Source: Annona cherimola
Taxonomy: Eukaryota; Streptophyta; Magnoliopsida; Magnoliales; Annonaceae
DNA length: 64,000 nt
Direction: 5' to 3'
Assembly: GCA_030490835.1 (NCBI GenBank)
Contig: CM059971.1
Location: 1,364,001 to 1,428,000 of the forward strand
Below the pieces are notes generated by a model, which saw only the letters and a program-made list of their open reading frames with translations, was not told the origin of the DNA and made no database searches. Made by a program: the position numbers and the translations under genes. Below, one piece after another: positions 11,393 through 24,100 of this stretch (positions are counted from its first letter, which is position 1; each line of letters opens with the position of its first letter).

Positions 11393-13831
11393 TTATGAAC
11401 TGGCGGATGTCGAGGAGGGGTTGAATGCTTTCTGTTCAGCACAGGACACAACTTCATGAGGTCCAGCTTCCTCCCTCCCAATTCCCATCAGATCAAGGTA
11501 ATAGAGATAGTGCGAGACGATGTTGTTCATGGAATCCATTTCGCCCTGGCCACAAACCAGATCACCATAGAGAACATTCATGGTAGTTCCAAAGCCAGGC
11601 ACCCTCTTCGCCAACGTATCGTTTTTCGTAGGCTTCCAGGTCCCCACAAAGACATCATGTGCCGAAGGCTGCTTCTTCTTCATTGGGTTCATCCACCTCC
11701 AAATTGCAGCTTGGAAAGCTAGAGTAGCATTCTGCTCAAGATATTCTGGGTGGTTCAGCAAATCAGCCTTGATACCCTCGCCAACGACTCCATAGTTGTA
11801 GTTCCTAGAGCCACACATCAATCAAGTAAACATGAGCCATCATCGGTATTCACGGGAGCTATTTCAAACATAGACAAAGTCATGAATATCCGGAGAAAGC
11901 ATACCAGTAGACTGGAATGGCACCACGGCCAAAGTATTCGACACCAGGCGTGCAAGGGTAAACATAGTTTGGTTCACAGTAGGTCTTGCTTGGACTCAAT
12001 TCCTTGTTATAGCACAGACCCCATGCATAAGGACCACCAGTGGCGACATTGTAACCACCTGAAAGAGGTTGAATCCATTCAGATCTGAAAGAAAAAAAAT
12101 TTGAACTAGATACAAGAATGTAACTGACGAAATTTTACAAAAAATCATAGCAAAGCAAAACAAAAAGAGAAGCACCGCATTGAGATTGTAACTCATTCAC
12201 ACAGTAGCATGGACAACCCTTTTGCAACTAAAGAAAATTAAGCTCAGGTTAGTTAATAGCATGCCGCTCCCCGAAAGAAGCAACAAGAAAAGAAAACACT
12301 AGCTGGGTTGCACCAGACTTCAAAACATAGATTCTAGTGATGACCAGTGTCTTAACCAAACACAGAACAGAGAGCAAATTGCCAATATAGTGGAGGAACC
12401 GTTGAAAATCCATTGCTCACAGCAGACCCTAGCAAAGTACGTTTGTGCTTTTAGAGATTTTCATGCCCTATCGACAAAGAAAAACATAGCATGTCATCAA
12501 AATTCTTCTGCAAAAATCCAGATGCAGAGTTTCTAAAACCACATATACATTTGAAACTAAATTTCTAGAAAGCCATTTGTTTCTAGGTTATGGGATATGG
12601 ATGGCGGCTTCGACAGGTGATCTGTTCAAAGTAGATCTTGTATAGTTGTATGACAAATAAAGGATGCCCATGCATCATTACTGAGATACCAAACAAGAAA
12701 AAATTATCCATCAAAACACACAAACATATCAATTTGAACTGCAGATTGTTAAAATAAACCTAAAGTTCCCATTAGGTAGCATCTGCAGCACTGAGATGTT
12801 ACTGAAGGATCACTGGATCAAAACAGCATGAAAGAACGGGGCTAAATGTCAGTCATTTATCTGAGTAGCAAACTCACGATTCAGCTAAAAGAATCCTAGC
12901 ATCCGTGGGCTATACGAGTCTATATTAATTGAACAACTGACAGTAAGCCACCAATCTAGGAAAAAATACACAAGAACTATTGTAATTTGGAGTTTCAAAA
13001 TCCACATCAGACAATTTAGTTGAAGGCTTGAAGCCAAATATGTCAGCGAGGCTAATGAATTGATGACTGATGATCAGATCCACATCAGCTTCACAACTAA
13101 AATCAACGCATGAGGCTTTAGATCTGTGGTCTGAAAAACATGCAAACAGACCATACATAGGAAGACTACTAACAACATGCATGCACAAATAACGATAAAG
13201 GATATACCTTCGTGTCCACGAATTTCAAAGCTAATTGGGAGACATTGATTTGGGTGGGGGGAAATGGATATGAACAGAAGGCCACTAAATTGTATAACCC
13301 AAATCAAAGACAAAGGTTTCAGGAACAATTTCAACATTTAATCTACAAATAAGAAATGCCATTGTTAAAGATGTCGAACTGAATCGAGAATCATCCCCCC
13401 TTCTGTTTACCTTCTTTGGTGGGTGGGCAAGCGTGTGAATAAGATGAATATTAAAGCGAAAGAGAGAGAGAGGGAGAGAGAGAGATACATGAGGTCTTGC
13501 TGCCGACATGTCCAAGGAAAGCCGCAATCTCCTTCATCTGGGTGACCTTTCCGCCGGTGGTGCCAAAGCCGAGGGGCTGGTAAGCGGCGGCGGCAGTGAT
13601 GAAGGAGTGGTAATCCCAGAAGCCGACGGCGTGTGCGACGGGGGTATTGCGCTTGGCAAAGAGCTCCTCAAAATTGTAGACCTGGAAGAGATCTGAGATG
13701 GTCTGGTTGCAGCAGTAGATGCTGTCCTTACATTCCCATCCTTTGCTGCATTTCTTCGCTTTTTCCTTCGATTCCACTACACCCACCACCAAAATCACCA
13801 AAACCAAAATTCCAAAACCCCACCTCTTCAT
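11393..13831 (-). CDS. Chitinase-like protein (CTL1/POM1 type, GH19 fold, predicted inactive)
   Basis: Three exons on the minus strand: 13831-13489, 12058-11905 and 11804-11393, all with GT-AG introns. Joined they give 303 codons (302 residues plus TAA). Intron 1 (1.4 kb) splits a Cys codon and intron 2 (100 bp) splits a Trp codon, keeping the frame. The protein has an N-terminal signal sequence (GFGILVLVILVVGVVES), then a GH19-like domain: FWDYHSFITAAAAYQPLGFGTTGG, WGLCYNKELSPSKTYC, YPCTPGVEYFGRGAIPVYW, then LLNHPEYLEQNATLAFQAAIWRW. Where catalytic GH19 chitinases carry HETTGG, this one reads SKTSCG (Glu replaced by Lys near residue 112), as in the CTL1/CTL2 group. Those proteins act in cellulose and cell-wall assembly rather than chitin breakdown. 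Length and gene order of motifs fit Arabidopsis CTL1 (about 320 residues). Predicted secreted to the apoplast. Closest named relative: CTL1/CTL2. Confidence 0.92.
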
Positions 13832-13914
13832 CTCTCTCTTCTTTCTTTCTTCCTCAGATCTCCCCTCTTCTCCTCTTCTCTTCTCCTCTTCTCTGCAATG
13901 CCTGCCTTTGGCCC

Positions 13915-13926
13915 GCTATAAATATT
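13915..13926 (-). promoter_or_regulatory. Possible TATA box of the chitinase-like gene
   Basis: The minus strand reads aaatatttatag here, about 85-95 bp upstream of the start codon, implying a short leader. TATTTATA is an acceptable but not canonical TATA box; the same bases on the plus strand read ctataaatattt. CT-rich sequence between this site and the start codon is typical of plant leaders. Confidence 0.35.
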
Positions 13927-13931
13927 TTTAC

Positions 13932-14559
13932 AATTTCTCTTTCTGCATTTTCTTTTTTTCGTCTGCGCTGCTCTCTTATACCAGCAAAATACAAGTGTTG
14001 AGGAACGAAGAAGAGCCCAGAAAGCGAAGGGCCAACTCACATCAACCAACGGCCCAGATTTCACCAGCAGTCTCCCCCGCAGCTCTTCATGATCAGACTG
14101 TCGGTGCGGTTTGCTTCTCCTTCTCTCTCTGCATCTACCCTCCCCGTGGATTCTGGTGTTTTCTAATTACAAATATATCTATAACATTTCAAAAATATCA
14201 AATATATCTACTACATTTACACTTTATCTTAAAAATTAAAAACGCTCAATCTGTAAGTTAATATCATTAATTAATATATAAAATTATCAACATGCTCTTC
14301 AAAATTACTAAGAAATTAAAAAACAAATGTCATAATTCACTAATGTCCTAATTGTATATGAGTTCTAGATTTGGAGCTCCGTAGTTTTATTTTCTTCTAT
14401 TTTATTTCTTCATTTAGTATTTTATAAAAAGGATATTTTGGGTAGTTATAAAAATTTAACAAACAATTTTATGGAATGAAAATTTTTAGAATTGAAGCAA
14501 ACATAGTAAGTATATTTGAAATTTTGAATACATTATAGGTAAATTTGGGATTAAGCCCA
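13932..14559. other. Upstream flank of the chitinase-like gene
   Basis: Pyrimidine-rich plus strand to about 14150, then AT-rich sequence. Nothing beyond the promoter region of the minus-strand gene is recognised. Confidence 0.4.
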
Positions 14560-14567
14560 AACTTAAT

Positions 14568-14865
14568 ACGACTGTATTCTTATGCACCTAGGTACATTGG
14601 GCTCAATACATTTGGGTATACTTTACCCTTTTTTATATTTTTTTGAAACTTTTTCATAAAATTGTTAATATAAGTATATTTAAATTACTAAAATATCACT
14701 GATTTTTAAAAATTCGAAAAAAAATATCTAAAAATTTTCAAAAGTGGTAAAAATTAATACACATATTAAATACACTTAAATTAACAATTGCGTAAAAAAA
14801 ATTCAAAAAAATTCAAAAAAATTTAAAAATAAGTGTATGCACTCAAGTGCATAAGACTGCATCCC
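14568..14865. mobile_element. Foldback MITE, Mutator-like family
   Basis: Palindromic AT-rich element. The inner core (aaattactaaaatatcactgatttttaaaaa, flanked by taaaaattaatacacatattaaatacactt) is shared with other family members in the window. Arms end in tcttatgcac / gtgcataaga. The flanks share aacttaat (14560-14567 and 14866-14873), an 8-bp match that would be a 9-bp duplication with one mismatch. Confidence 0.6.
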
Positions 14866-14873
14866 AACTTAAT

Positions 14874-17800
14874 GGGTATATTTAGGCATACATTTTTGCA
14901 ACATAAACTCGGTAAGTATTTATAATTGCACTTTTGAACTGTATTTATTTTCACATTTTAAATATAATGAGAAATCTTTGCTCCAACTTGCATGTTTGTA
15001 ATTTTCTACGAAACAGAAAGAAGAAGGGCATTTTTGAAAGCGGAGAGCGTGTATTTCCTTTTATTTTTAATGGGCACTTAGCCCGACTTTTAATTTTAGC
15101 CGAAATTTTTCCACTTCAACCAACACCTGTAAGTAAAAGAGTAAAATCCTAACTCATCCAAAATAGCAGTGTCATGCGGTTTTCAAACCCCCACCCAAAC
15201 AAAAGCCGCAGTAGAACTCTCTTGTAAGCTATTTTTGGACAATTTCAAAATTTGTACAGAGAAAGAACACTTTCTACTTGGACATTATTCAATGGTGGAA
15301 TGGATGCAGGAGATGGATGAAAAAACGTTGTTATATATTAAATTTTATATTAGGAATAAGAAAAATTGTATAAGAAATGGGAAAATTAAATTATTTTATA
15401 ACAGAATAATAAGTGTCTTTGCAAATGAAAATTTTCGGTTTATCATCGTTCCATCTTCATTCCATCCCATCTCAATCCTAAACGAGTGCTAAAGCTTGAA
15501 ATTTGAAGATTTATTCTGTAAATTGCTGAAACACATGTGTTGCAGTTTAATGATTCATACCTGGAGGGTGTATTTTATAAAAATCCCCTCTCATCACATT
15601 CACATCTGGTGTTTGGACATCTCAACCCCACCTTAGTTTGCAAGGCAAGTATCATTTCCATCCTTGCTATGTTTGCATGCAAGGCCAGGCCAGCCCAACC
15701 ACCACTTACCTCTTTTGCCTTCCCTTGGAAATCCCTGATAGTCCACCTTTTTGGTAGCCTGTATAAAACTTTACTTTACCCAGAAATTAACGATTTTTTT
15801 TCTTGAATTTTCATTGTTATTGCTTTTCTCTCTGTCCTTCTTTAACATTATTATCAATCTTTTCTATTAATCGGCCTAGTTTAAAATGTATACAGAAGGC
15901 AGAAAAAGTATAACAGAAGTTCCACCTTGTTATAGTGTTGGTTAATTTCCTAAGTATTTGTTTTGTATTTTTAAAGACAGCGTCATTTTTATAATTATCT
16001 TATACTTAAAAATATCCAAAAATTATAAAACTTGATTTATAAATTTCATACACCTAGATTTATTTGTCCATGAAAAAACAAAAATAATAAAAAATATATA
16101 TTTTTAGGCCGGATGCATGGTGTCCGGCTGTAAATGATCAGACCTCTAATTGAAAATATGGTAGTTATAAGTAAAAATATAAAGAAATATTAAAAAAATA
16201 TAGTACTTGTATGAAATAAAAAGTTTTATGGATTGATTTAAAAATATCGTCAAAGTTAGTTATCAGATAGATTTTTTGGCTTAATAAATCAGAAAAAAAA
16301 AAAAAAAAAAAAAAAAGAATGGATGAGCTCAAATGTAGGGATTCCACAGATTTGGTGGGATGGACACCACTAGATAAATATACAACACATGTATGTAGTA
16401 GCATGAAGGTGACAGCTCTGAAGAATTTTCTGTCATTCGGAGGGGAACGGCTCAACGGCTTCAATGGGAACTCTTAGCTCCCACGGACATTGACGCTTTG
16501 GGTGCATTTTAGAAGGACCGGGCACACGGGACTCTCCCATGCATCCAGCCATGGGACGTTTCTTAAAATATTTTTTTTTTGATTTTTTTTAGAAACACGT
16601 AGAGTTAGCTGTATTTAAGTTATAAATCAAGTTTTACCATTTTTAGATACTTTTAAGTATTTTTTATTTTTAAATACAATGACATTTTTCATAATTTCTA
16701 ATTAATACGAAAAATATTTTTAGGGGAATCCTATGGTGAGAGGCACGGCTGCCCCCATGTTCTCGGTCACAACTGAACACCCCTCTTATATATATTACAT
16801 TGATTAAAATACATTATTCATTCAAGTTTATCTTTTTGATTTTTTTAAAAAAATATGTTTTTGTAAGTGTATTCAATCCATACACCAAGTTTTGTCATTT
16901 CAAAATACTTTTACATATTTATTTTTTATTTTAAAAAATTATCAATTTCTAAAGCGTTTTTGTCATTTTCATCCTTGAAAAAATTTGATTTTTAAAAAAT
17001 AAAAATAAATATATAAAAGCACGGTAAAATAGCAAAACTTAGTGTATATAAGAAATACACTTAGTAAAACATGCTTATGAAGAAAAAATTTTAAAAATAA
17101 ACTCATGTAAAAAATAATAATATATTATTTTAACTTAGAATACATTGTTATGTATATAATTGGACTCCATTTAAAATCATATAGTACATATATTTAAAAT
17201 GCAGAGATCTGATTCAATATGATTCGTACTCCACCATAACTATAGTATAATCTACTACAAAATGAGTCGTTCGTGTGGTAAATAGATGATATTTTATGTA
17301 GTTATTTATAAAATTATGTTTTGCAGGTTTATAGATTAAAAATACAATTTTAAAGTTGATATTTATATCAAATTATTCTATTATATTGATTTTATATTAT
17401 TTTTAGATAAGACACACATACATATTTGATTTGAATAAAAATTAGTATACTATCAATTACACTTAATGGATTAGATTTAAAATAAAATATTAATTGGGCT
17501 CTATTTGCAACAGTCTATAGTGTAATTATAGTATGGTTCAACAGCACTTGATGGTATTTGCATCGATATAAATCTAATCTATCACATAAAAGTAACATAT
17601 GGTGTTTGCATCGATATAAATCTAATTAAAATACATATCTATAACATTTTAGATTATATAAATTAATATTATAGATATTACTATTAAAATTATTGTATGT
17701 TAGTTTTTGAATTACCATTATCGATTTGTATGATTTCCATTACTTAAAATATAAATTTTTAAAAAAAAAAACCCGCAGATAAGCCGCAGAACTTTTTTTT

Positions 17801-18085
17801 TTTTTTTTTTCCCCTTTTGAATTCATTTAAGCCGGAGAACTTGGATCCCACAGAAGCCGTTCTTCATTTGGAGTGAGGCATGGAGTAGCAACTCACTAGC
17901 AACTAGCAGATAATTAGTGGCAAAAGCGATAATAGCAGATTTCAATTATCTAAGACGGGTGGTTTGTTCTAAATCATTCTACATATTTGGAGCTAATAAT
18001 AATAATAATAATAATAATAATCCCATATAGATGAGAGCACTTAAATGTAATAGTAATTAAGATAATTGTAAACATCTGCAATTCA

Positions 18086-18121
<36 letters not shown>

Positions 18122-18689
18122 TAGTTGGTTGGTGGATATAGACATACATGGACAGGCTGGACGAAAGCAACTTCCGACCCCACCTTCATTTCTCATTTAC
18201 ATGTACCAGTAGCAGCCAAACCATTATTTCCTCTCTCATCCCATCTTCTTATCTCACATTAGGGTTGGGAATTGGGCCGGGTCAACCCTTGACCTACCCG
18301 TTTTTTACTAAGTAAAATTAATATTTTTTAACACAGTAGAAGGAAAGGCCAGAAATTTTAACTCTAATTCAAAAATATGATTAGGGTTGGTCAACCATAT
18401 CATCACGTATATTAATTTATTAAAAATTATAAGTTTATATTTAAATCTTATTATTATTTTCTTTCAAAATTTCTACATTTGTTATAATTAATTACAGCAA
18501 CAGTAGAAAAATTAATTTATCCAAAAAACAACATAACAATTAATAAGATGAATTTGCACATCTACATATAACTCTTATATATAATTGTATATTAATATAT
18601 TTTAATAAAGTTATATCGTATTTTCTTAGGTTTTATTTTAGTAATATATATTTTTAATAATTAGTGAAATATTAAAACATATAATATTC
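14874..18689. other. Repeat-rich intergenic DNA
   Basis: No gene supported. Degenerate fragments of the foldback family lie at about 15970-16130, 16560-16700 and 16800-17060, marked by the 'tttaagttataaatcaagttttaccattttt' type block. A degenerate copy of the 2137-2480 MITE interior lies at about 17150-17460. (AAT)n microsatellites are at about 17995-18020 and 18088-18122. A 23-nt A run is near 16292. Confidence 0.5.
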
Positions 18690-18895
18690 AACTTAGTTTG
18701 GCTCATCGCAACCCTAAACTATCCTTGATCTCCAATGAAATTTTTTTTGAAGGTATCCACAATGAAAATGAAACTTGAGTTAATTAATTTCCCCATCAGC
18801 CATTTCATCGACTTTTTTCAAGTGAAAAATTAATTTTCCTCTAGTTCGATTTTCCTGTGATTACTAGACAAAAAATAATGATGAAATTACACATT
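18690..18895. repeat. Left arm of a 3.5-kb-apart inverted repeat
   Basis: Sequence ttcaacttagtttggctcat, then acttgagttaattaattt, then attttcctgtgattactaga, then aatgatgaaatta reappears as the reverse complement at about 21975-22215. The arms are about 200 bp with small indels and enclose about 3.1 kb that includes the 19-kb DUF247 fragment. They may be ends of a larger transposon or an inversion product. Confidence 0.6.
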
Positions 18896-18923
18896 AAGGG
18901 TATGTTTGGGAACAGAGAAAGGG

Positions 18924-19147
18924 TCTTCGCCGGAGGCTGTAGGTTGTAGGGAATCTCGTAGATGCACCAACAGCGGCGGCGGCGGGCAGCTTGATCGCAA
19001 ACCCTATGTAGCAATGGCAGAGGAGGCGGTGGCGTTGGTGCTGGAACATCAGAAGAATTATCTGAATCGTTTTTCTAAGCTCTCTTTTTTTCTTTTTTTT
19101 CATGTCCTCCTCTTGCTATTGGTGGTGATGGCGGCCGCGGCGGTCCA
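18924..19147 (-). pseudogene. DUF247 (UPF0481) N-terminal fragment, third copy
   Basis: On the minus strand this matches the 5' part of the DUF247 locus at 25.5-27.5 kb: GGPPSPPIARGG-type codons, then the Asp/Ser-poor equivalent of DSSDSDNSDV, then a Pro-rich run, CDQAARRRR-type and (W)CIYEIPYNL codons. The copy is shortened, carries an A-rich insertion and a small duplication (caacctacagcctccgg), and stops before the rest of the domain. No intact frame remains. Confidence 0.65.
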
Positions 19148-19189
19148 TCTTTCTCGGGAAGCTCAGAAACGATATCTATATTATTTCCG

Positions 19190-19445
19190 GTTGACCTTCC
19201 GGACCTTGTGAAGCTTTTCCGGAAATAGCTATCTTAAAATGGGCCCGAAAACTCAGAAATTAAAAATATATTTGCAATCGCTTTTATTTTTTTAACGACA
19301 AACATGGTATCTATATTATCTTTTATGCATAATAAATTTTAATTAATAAAAATTTAAACATTTTTATACATATGCATACATATATCAATTCTAAATCATT
19401 TTTATATAGGGCGAGCTTCGTGAAGCTTCCCGGGAAATAGCGGAT
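19190..19445. repeat. Repeat shared in inverted orientation with 25.15-25.41 kb
   Basis: The stretch is bounded by gaagcttttccggaaatagct and gaagcttcccgggaaatagc. With its AT-rich middle (catacatatatcaattctaaat, taataaaaatttaaacattttt) it reappears reversed at 25155-25405. Both copies sit directly beside a DUF247 N-terminal fragment, so the repeat and the gene fragment were duplicated together. Confidence 0.65.
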
Positions 19446-21974
19446 GCAGGTTCCAATTCAAGGACACGGGCGACGCGTAGGGCTGTTTTCACCACATTCA
19501 CCGAGACGAATGCGGTGAAAACACTGCTATCTATGTTCTGCTGGTCGTATATATTATAAATTTCAAAGCTTAAGCATGATATATTACGATTCAAGTTAAT
19601 ACTAATGAAAATTAAAATTAGATAAAAAGAAAAGAATTTAAATGATTATATTTCTATCATTAAATTTATCAATAAAATTTAAAAGACAAGTGTAAGTAAC
19701 GTTGTCTCCTGCTATTCACAAATTGGGTGTATTTTTTTTCTGAGATATAATGCAACACTTTTCATTCTCAAATATATCATTATATTCTTATTTCATTTAT
19801 CCATCCCATTCAAGCTTCTCAAATCTCTCTCGATAGGCCCTAATAAAATAAATAATTTTAAATGCAACGTCTATATTAGATTTTTATTTAATCATCAATA
19901 AGGTCAAATGGGACCAATCAAAAAATGGGGTCAGATGAGACAACATCACTTGGTAGGATTTGTTTACTCCCGTTTCTCATTTTAAAAAAATAAATAAATA
20001 AATAATTCATTCTCAAGAAAATATTAACCTACTTTTTCATTCCCCTCGCAACTTTTCTCAATCGGAATACATCTTTTCTTATTTCTAATACACAATAACA
20101 TATTTTTTTCATCTTTTGTTCTCATCTCATCTTCATCCCAGCATAAGAACCACCCCTTAAATTAACACTTTTATCAAATGGAGCCACACATACATTTTAT
20201 TTAGATGGTACTAGATTGGGTGTATTTTTTTCTGAGATATAAATTGGGTGTAATCAGTTTAGAAAACTTTTTTTTGGCAAGATCGAGGAGTTAAAAAATA
20301 TAAGCGGAGATGTTATAACGCAGCGTCCAAATGAAACAATAAAAGAAAAGACGAGCTAGAGCTATTCTCACTTTCGCTTAGTTATCTCCCGTTTGCGATG
20401 AATTTGCCTGAGCAAAGTACAGTTGTATAAAAATAATTAGAAAGTTAAATAATTATATGAAAAATTGAAAAGAAATGATTAAAAATTTCACATATGTCAA
20501 CCAATTTTACCTCTAATTCCACTTATATTAACTAATTTTCAAATATTCTCAATATACCCACTTATTTTGCCTAAATTATTACTTATACTCACATCGTTAG
20601 TTAGAGATATGTTAAGGAAGCTATTAACTTCTTTATAAAATGATAAATATGCCTAAGCCCTAATATAGTTTTGGTCAATGCTACAAATTTATGTTTAAAT
20701 AATATATGATTTTATAGTTTTAAAAGTACTACAAATTTATTTAGATGTGAATTTTTAGCTATAAAATTGTAATTAGAAATAGACTTATTCGTTGTTTCAG
20801 AGGAAGTTAATAACCAATTTAATGAATTTTTAACAACATGGGTATAGGTAGAATTTTAGGTAAAATGTGTAAATATATTTGGAATTTTTGAAAGTTTATA
20901 ATTATAAATGAAATTATGAATAAAAATTTTAGATTTATATGGAATTTTCCCAAAACTGCATTAGTCATATAGAAAGCTACATGGAAACGGTGAGCAAATT
21001 TTTTTTTACCGTTGTCAATCATAATTTATGATTTTGCGACCTGCTTTACTAAGGTGCTTGTCGAAGTAACATGGCTTCAATTGGTGTACCACACCCCTTT
21101 TTTACCTCTTCTTCTATGGGCGTGCTCTATAAAGGTACTATTTTTTCATTTTATACTTCTAATCATTTTTATATAAATAATCTAATTTATTTCCACTTTA
21201 TCTTATCCTATCATATCACTCTCTCACTTTTCAAAAATATTTACATCTTCACTCCTACTTCTCTACAACCAGATTTATTCAAACTCTATCCATCTCATAT
21301 CACATGGATCTCTCACTTTTTTTAAGATGTATATTATATTTACAACATTATTTTTATTTTGATACTACAAAAAAATTCATATTATTATTGAAAATTCAAA
21401 AAAAAATTAGTTATTAAAATATTTATAACTAGAATTATAAGTATTTTATATCAGCTAAATATATTATTTAAAATAATTTTTTAATAATAAAAAAGTTGAT
21501 ATTGTGCAACTCACTTTTCTCGAGACATTATCTTTGTTGAATGTATTAAGACCTTCACAAATACACAAATAGCTTTTTTATGTATATATTTACAACCATT
21601 TCGATTTCGATTACATATCTAGAGTACCGAGACATGCTTATAAATATTTTAGGGGAGACCCATTACTCTCATCTATTCTCGTGGAGGTACATTGTTCCAT
21701 CATATACTTGTGGAGACACACTGCTCCCAATAGATAAATTCTTTTTTTATAAGACCTAAGATTCATTACTCTTTTAATACTTAACATAGTTAAAAAAAAA
21801 AAAAATTGTATAACATCTCTAAATATATTACTTAAAAATTTTGATATTAAATATATAAAAACACTTCAATCAAAAAATATATAAACATGCATTGGGTGAT
21901 GTGTTTAGGGTGGGAAGTATTTTAAATGTCATCAATTATTTGTGTTACTACTATGTTAGAGGATGATTTGATTA
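19446..21974. other. Intergenic, no gene seen
   Basis: AT-rich. Nothing coding is supported. Two nearly identical gtgtattttttt...ctgagatataa blocks lie at about 19728-19750 and 20221-20245. Confidence 0.45.
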
Positions 21975-22215
21975 ATTAATTTGTAATTTCATCATTATTT
22001 TGCTGTCTAGTAATCATAGGAAAATCGAACCAGAGGGAAAATAATTTTTCACTTGAAAAAAAAATGATTAAATGGCTGATCAAGAAATTAATTAACTCAA
22101 GTTTCATGTGGATACCTTCAAAAAAAAATTTTAATTGGGGATCAAGTATAGTTTAGGGTTTTAATAAAAAAAAAACATAGTTTGGGGTTGCAATGAGCCA
22201 AACTAAGTTGAAGTT
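21975..22215. repeat. Right arm of inverted repeat (partner 18690-18895)
   Basis: Reverse complement of the 18690-18895 arm: taatttcatcattatttt, tctagtaatcataggaaaatcgaacc, ttaattaactcaagttt, then gcaatgagccaaactaagttga. An extra A-rich segment (about 22160-22175) is present only in this arm. Confidence 0.6.
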
Positions 22216-22504
22216 TAGTTGAACTTCATCTTAAATTGAAAGTCTAACAAACTAATTTAAACTCGATATATCTAAGATGTGTTTGGAAAGTTATAAAATT
22301 TGAAGTACCAGGATAATTCTTCATTTTTTAAAATTATAGTTGCAACTTAAATTGACGCATGTACGTCGTTAAGCGATAGGGTGTGACAATGTCATGCGGC
22401 ATCTTTGTTTATCAATAACATGAATTGTCGTGGGGCCGGGATAAGAAAGCAGTCGCATTAGTGCAGAACAAATGACAGATGTGAGACAACACGAGCAATA
22501 CAAA

Positions 22505-22797
22505 GGGTGTGTTTAGGAAGTTGTAAAACTTTTTATGAAAATTTTTTTTAGGTAAAACTTGTCAAATTAGTAGAAAATGATATGATGTTGTAGGGGTAAT
22601 GATAAAGAGTAAAGAGAATAAATTTAAAATAAATAGGTTAGTTGTATTGGTAGTTGTGTAGAAATGATTGAAAAGTAAGATTGTTGTATAGAAAAATGTG
22701 TAAAAAATAATTTAAAAAATAATAATTATGAAAAAGTGACAAGTTTTAAATTGAAAAGTTTTAACTTGACAACTTTTCTAAATTGACAAACACACCC
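22505..22797. mobile_element. Tourist-like MITE
   Basis: 293 bp with ends gggtgtgttta and gacaaacacaccc and the same subterminal aaaacttttt / aaaagttttaactt blocks as the 5052 copy. The 3-bp flanks are aaa and gaa, so the target duplication is degraded. Confidence 0.75.
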
Positions 22798-22976
22798 GAA
22801 ATGTTCGGAATCCAGAAACAGAGTAGGAGATGCTGTGATTAGGAAAAGCCATCCGAATGCTGCCAGAGAAGAAAAGGTAAAGTTGGAAATGTTGGGATTC
22901 TCAAAATTGTAATATATATTATATATAATTAAATGCTTAAAGAGGAAGAGATCATGTGGATGTAGAGATCTAGAGT

Positions 22977-23825
22977 TCAATGACTACAAAATGGGGACCA
23001 TAATATTAAATACTTCCACAAAGTGGCCTCCGAATGGAGACGAAGTCCTTGTAAATATAATTTCAAGACGATGAGATACTTACGGTTTTCGAGAAACTCC
23101 CGGAGCACCTGCAGCAATTCCATCTCTGCAGAGTCTTTTCTTTTCAGCCCCATCATTTGGCTGGCGATTTCCTGCAATACCTCCATAATCCTGTCTTTGT
23201 ATAATTTCCTGGCAAGAGCCGTCTTTCCGGCACCGCCCATGCCGACTACGGAAACCACGCAGCGTCGTCGCTCTCCCTTCCTCAGAACTTTCCGCAATGC
23301 AGAAATGTCCTGATCGAAGGCCCCTAACACTTCATCTTCTAAGTGGGAGATAGCTACGGGATAATGCTGCAATCGCGAAGGGGAAGAGCTTGAGCATTCA
23401 AAACTTGCCCCGTGATCAATTCGGTGGAGGCCCTGGAGGGAGAATTCGGAAATGCGTTTTGATATCTCTTCTATATTCTTTTTGACTGCTTCTACCATGA
23501 CCACGGCCTTATGCAGGTTGAGGAGATCACAGCAGAAGAACAAACACTGGTCGATCGATTAATGTTCTCCTCTTCCGGTGTTCCTCCATCCACACGAAGA
23601 AAGTGATGGCGTCGTCCGCATCACGTCTACCACCCAGGCCTCCATGATGGCGTTCCCTGCTCTTGCGTCTCTGTCTGCATCGTTCAAGCGAAGGCCGATT
23701 CGGCTCAGCTCCCCTTGAATCCATTCGAACTGCCCCCGCACAACCCACAAGGAAACATCTTCGTCATACAGCTGCTGCCTGATCATGCTAGCAGTGTAGC
23801 CGACGATGGATTCAACGACCGACAT
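22977..23825 (-). pseudogene. CC-NBS (Rx-type NLR) resistance gene remnant
   Basis: The minus strand begins with an Rx-type coiled coil: MSVVESIVGYTASMIRQQLY, DVSLWVVRGQFEWIQGELSRI, LNDADRDARAGNAIMEAWVVDV. The frame shifts near 23625: the following DADDAITFFVWMEEHRKRR is read in another frame and meets a stop near 23527. It shifts back for CDLLNLHKAVVMVEAVKKNIEEISKRISEFS. The NB-ARC start is clear, with P-loop GMGGAGKTALARKLY. After it, residues that should cover RNBS-A are missing (KLYKDRIMEVLQEIASQMMGL follows directly), and homology ends at REFLENRKYLIV, where kinase-2 LDD would begin. So at least two frameshifts, an internal deletion, and loss of the rest of NB-ARC and all LRRs. NLRs are intracellular immune receptors; this copy cannot encode one. 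Confidence 0.85.
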
Positions 23826-24100
23826 GATATGAATGATGTGATGAACTGGATTTACGCAGCTGTGCAGAAAAAAGAAACTTGCTTTTAGGTTGTCTGCCCT
23901 CCCACAGTCGAACCCGGATTTTTAATAAAGAGCATCGGGCTCTTTCCCTGATCGTTGGAAAGGATATTTGCGTTATTGTTCAGCTTGTGGGGCATCGACG
24001 TCGAGTATACGATGGTTAAGAAAACAAGAGCCATTCCGGTCACAGCTCATCATGTGCTTAGAAAAGTTAGACAAGAAAACGCAGCGGCACACGCTCTTGC
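23826..24100. other. Upstream flank of the NLR remnant
   Basis: No gene. Could contain the former promoter. Confidence 0.35.
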
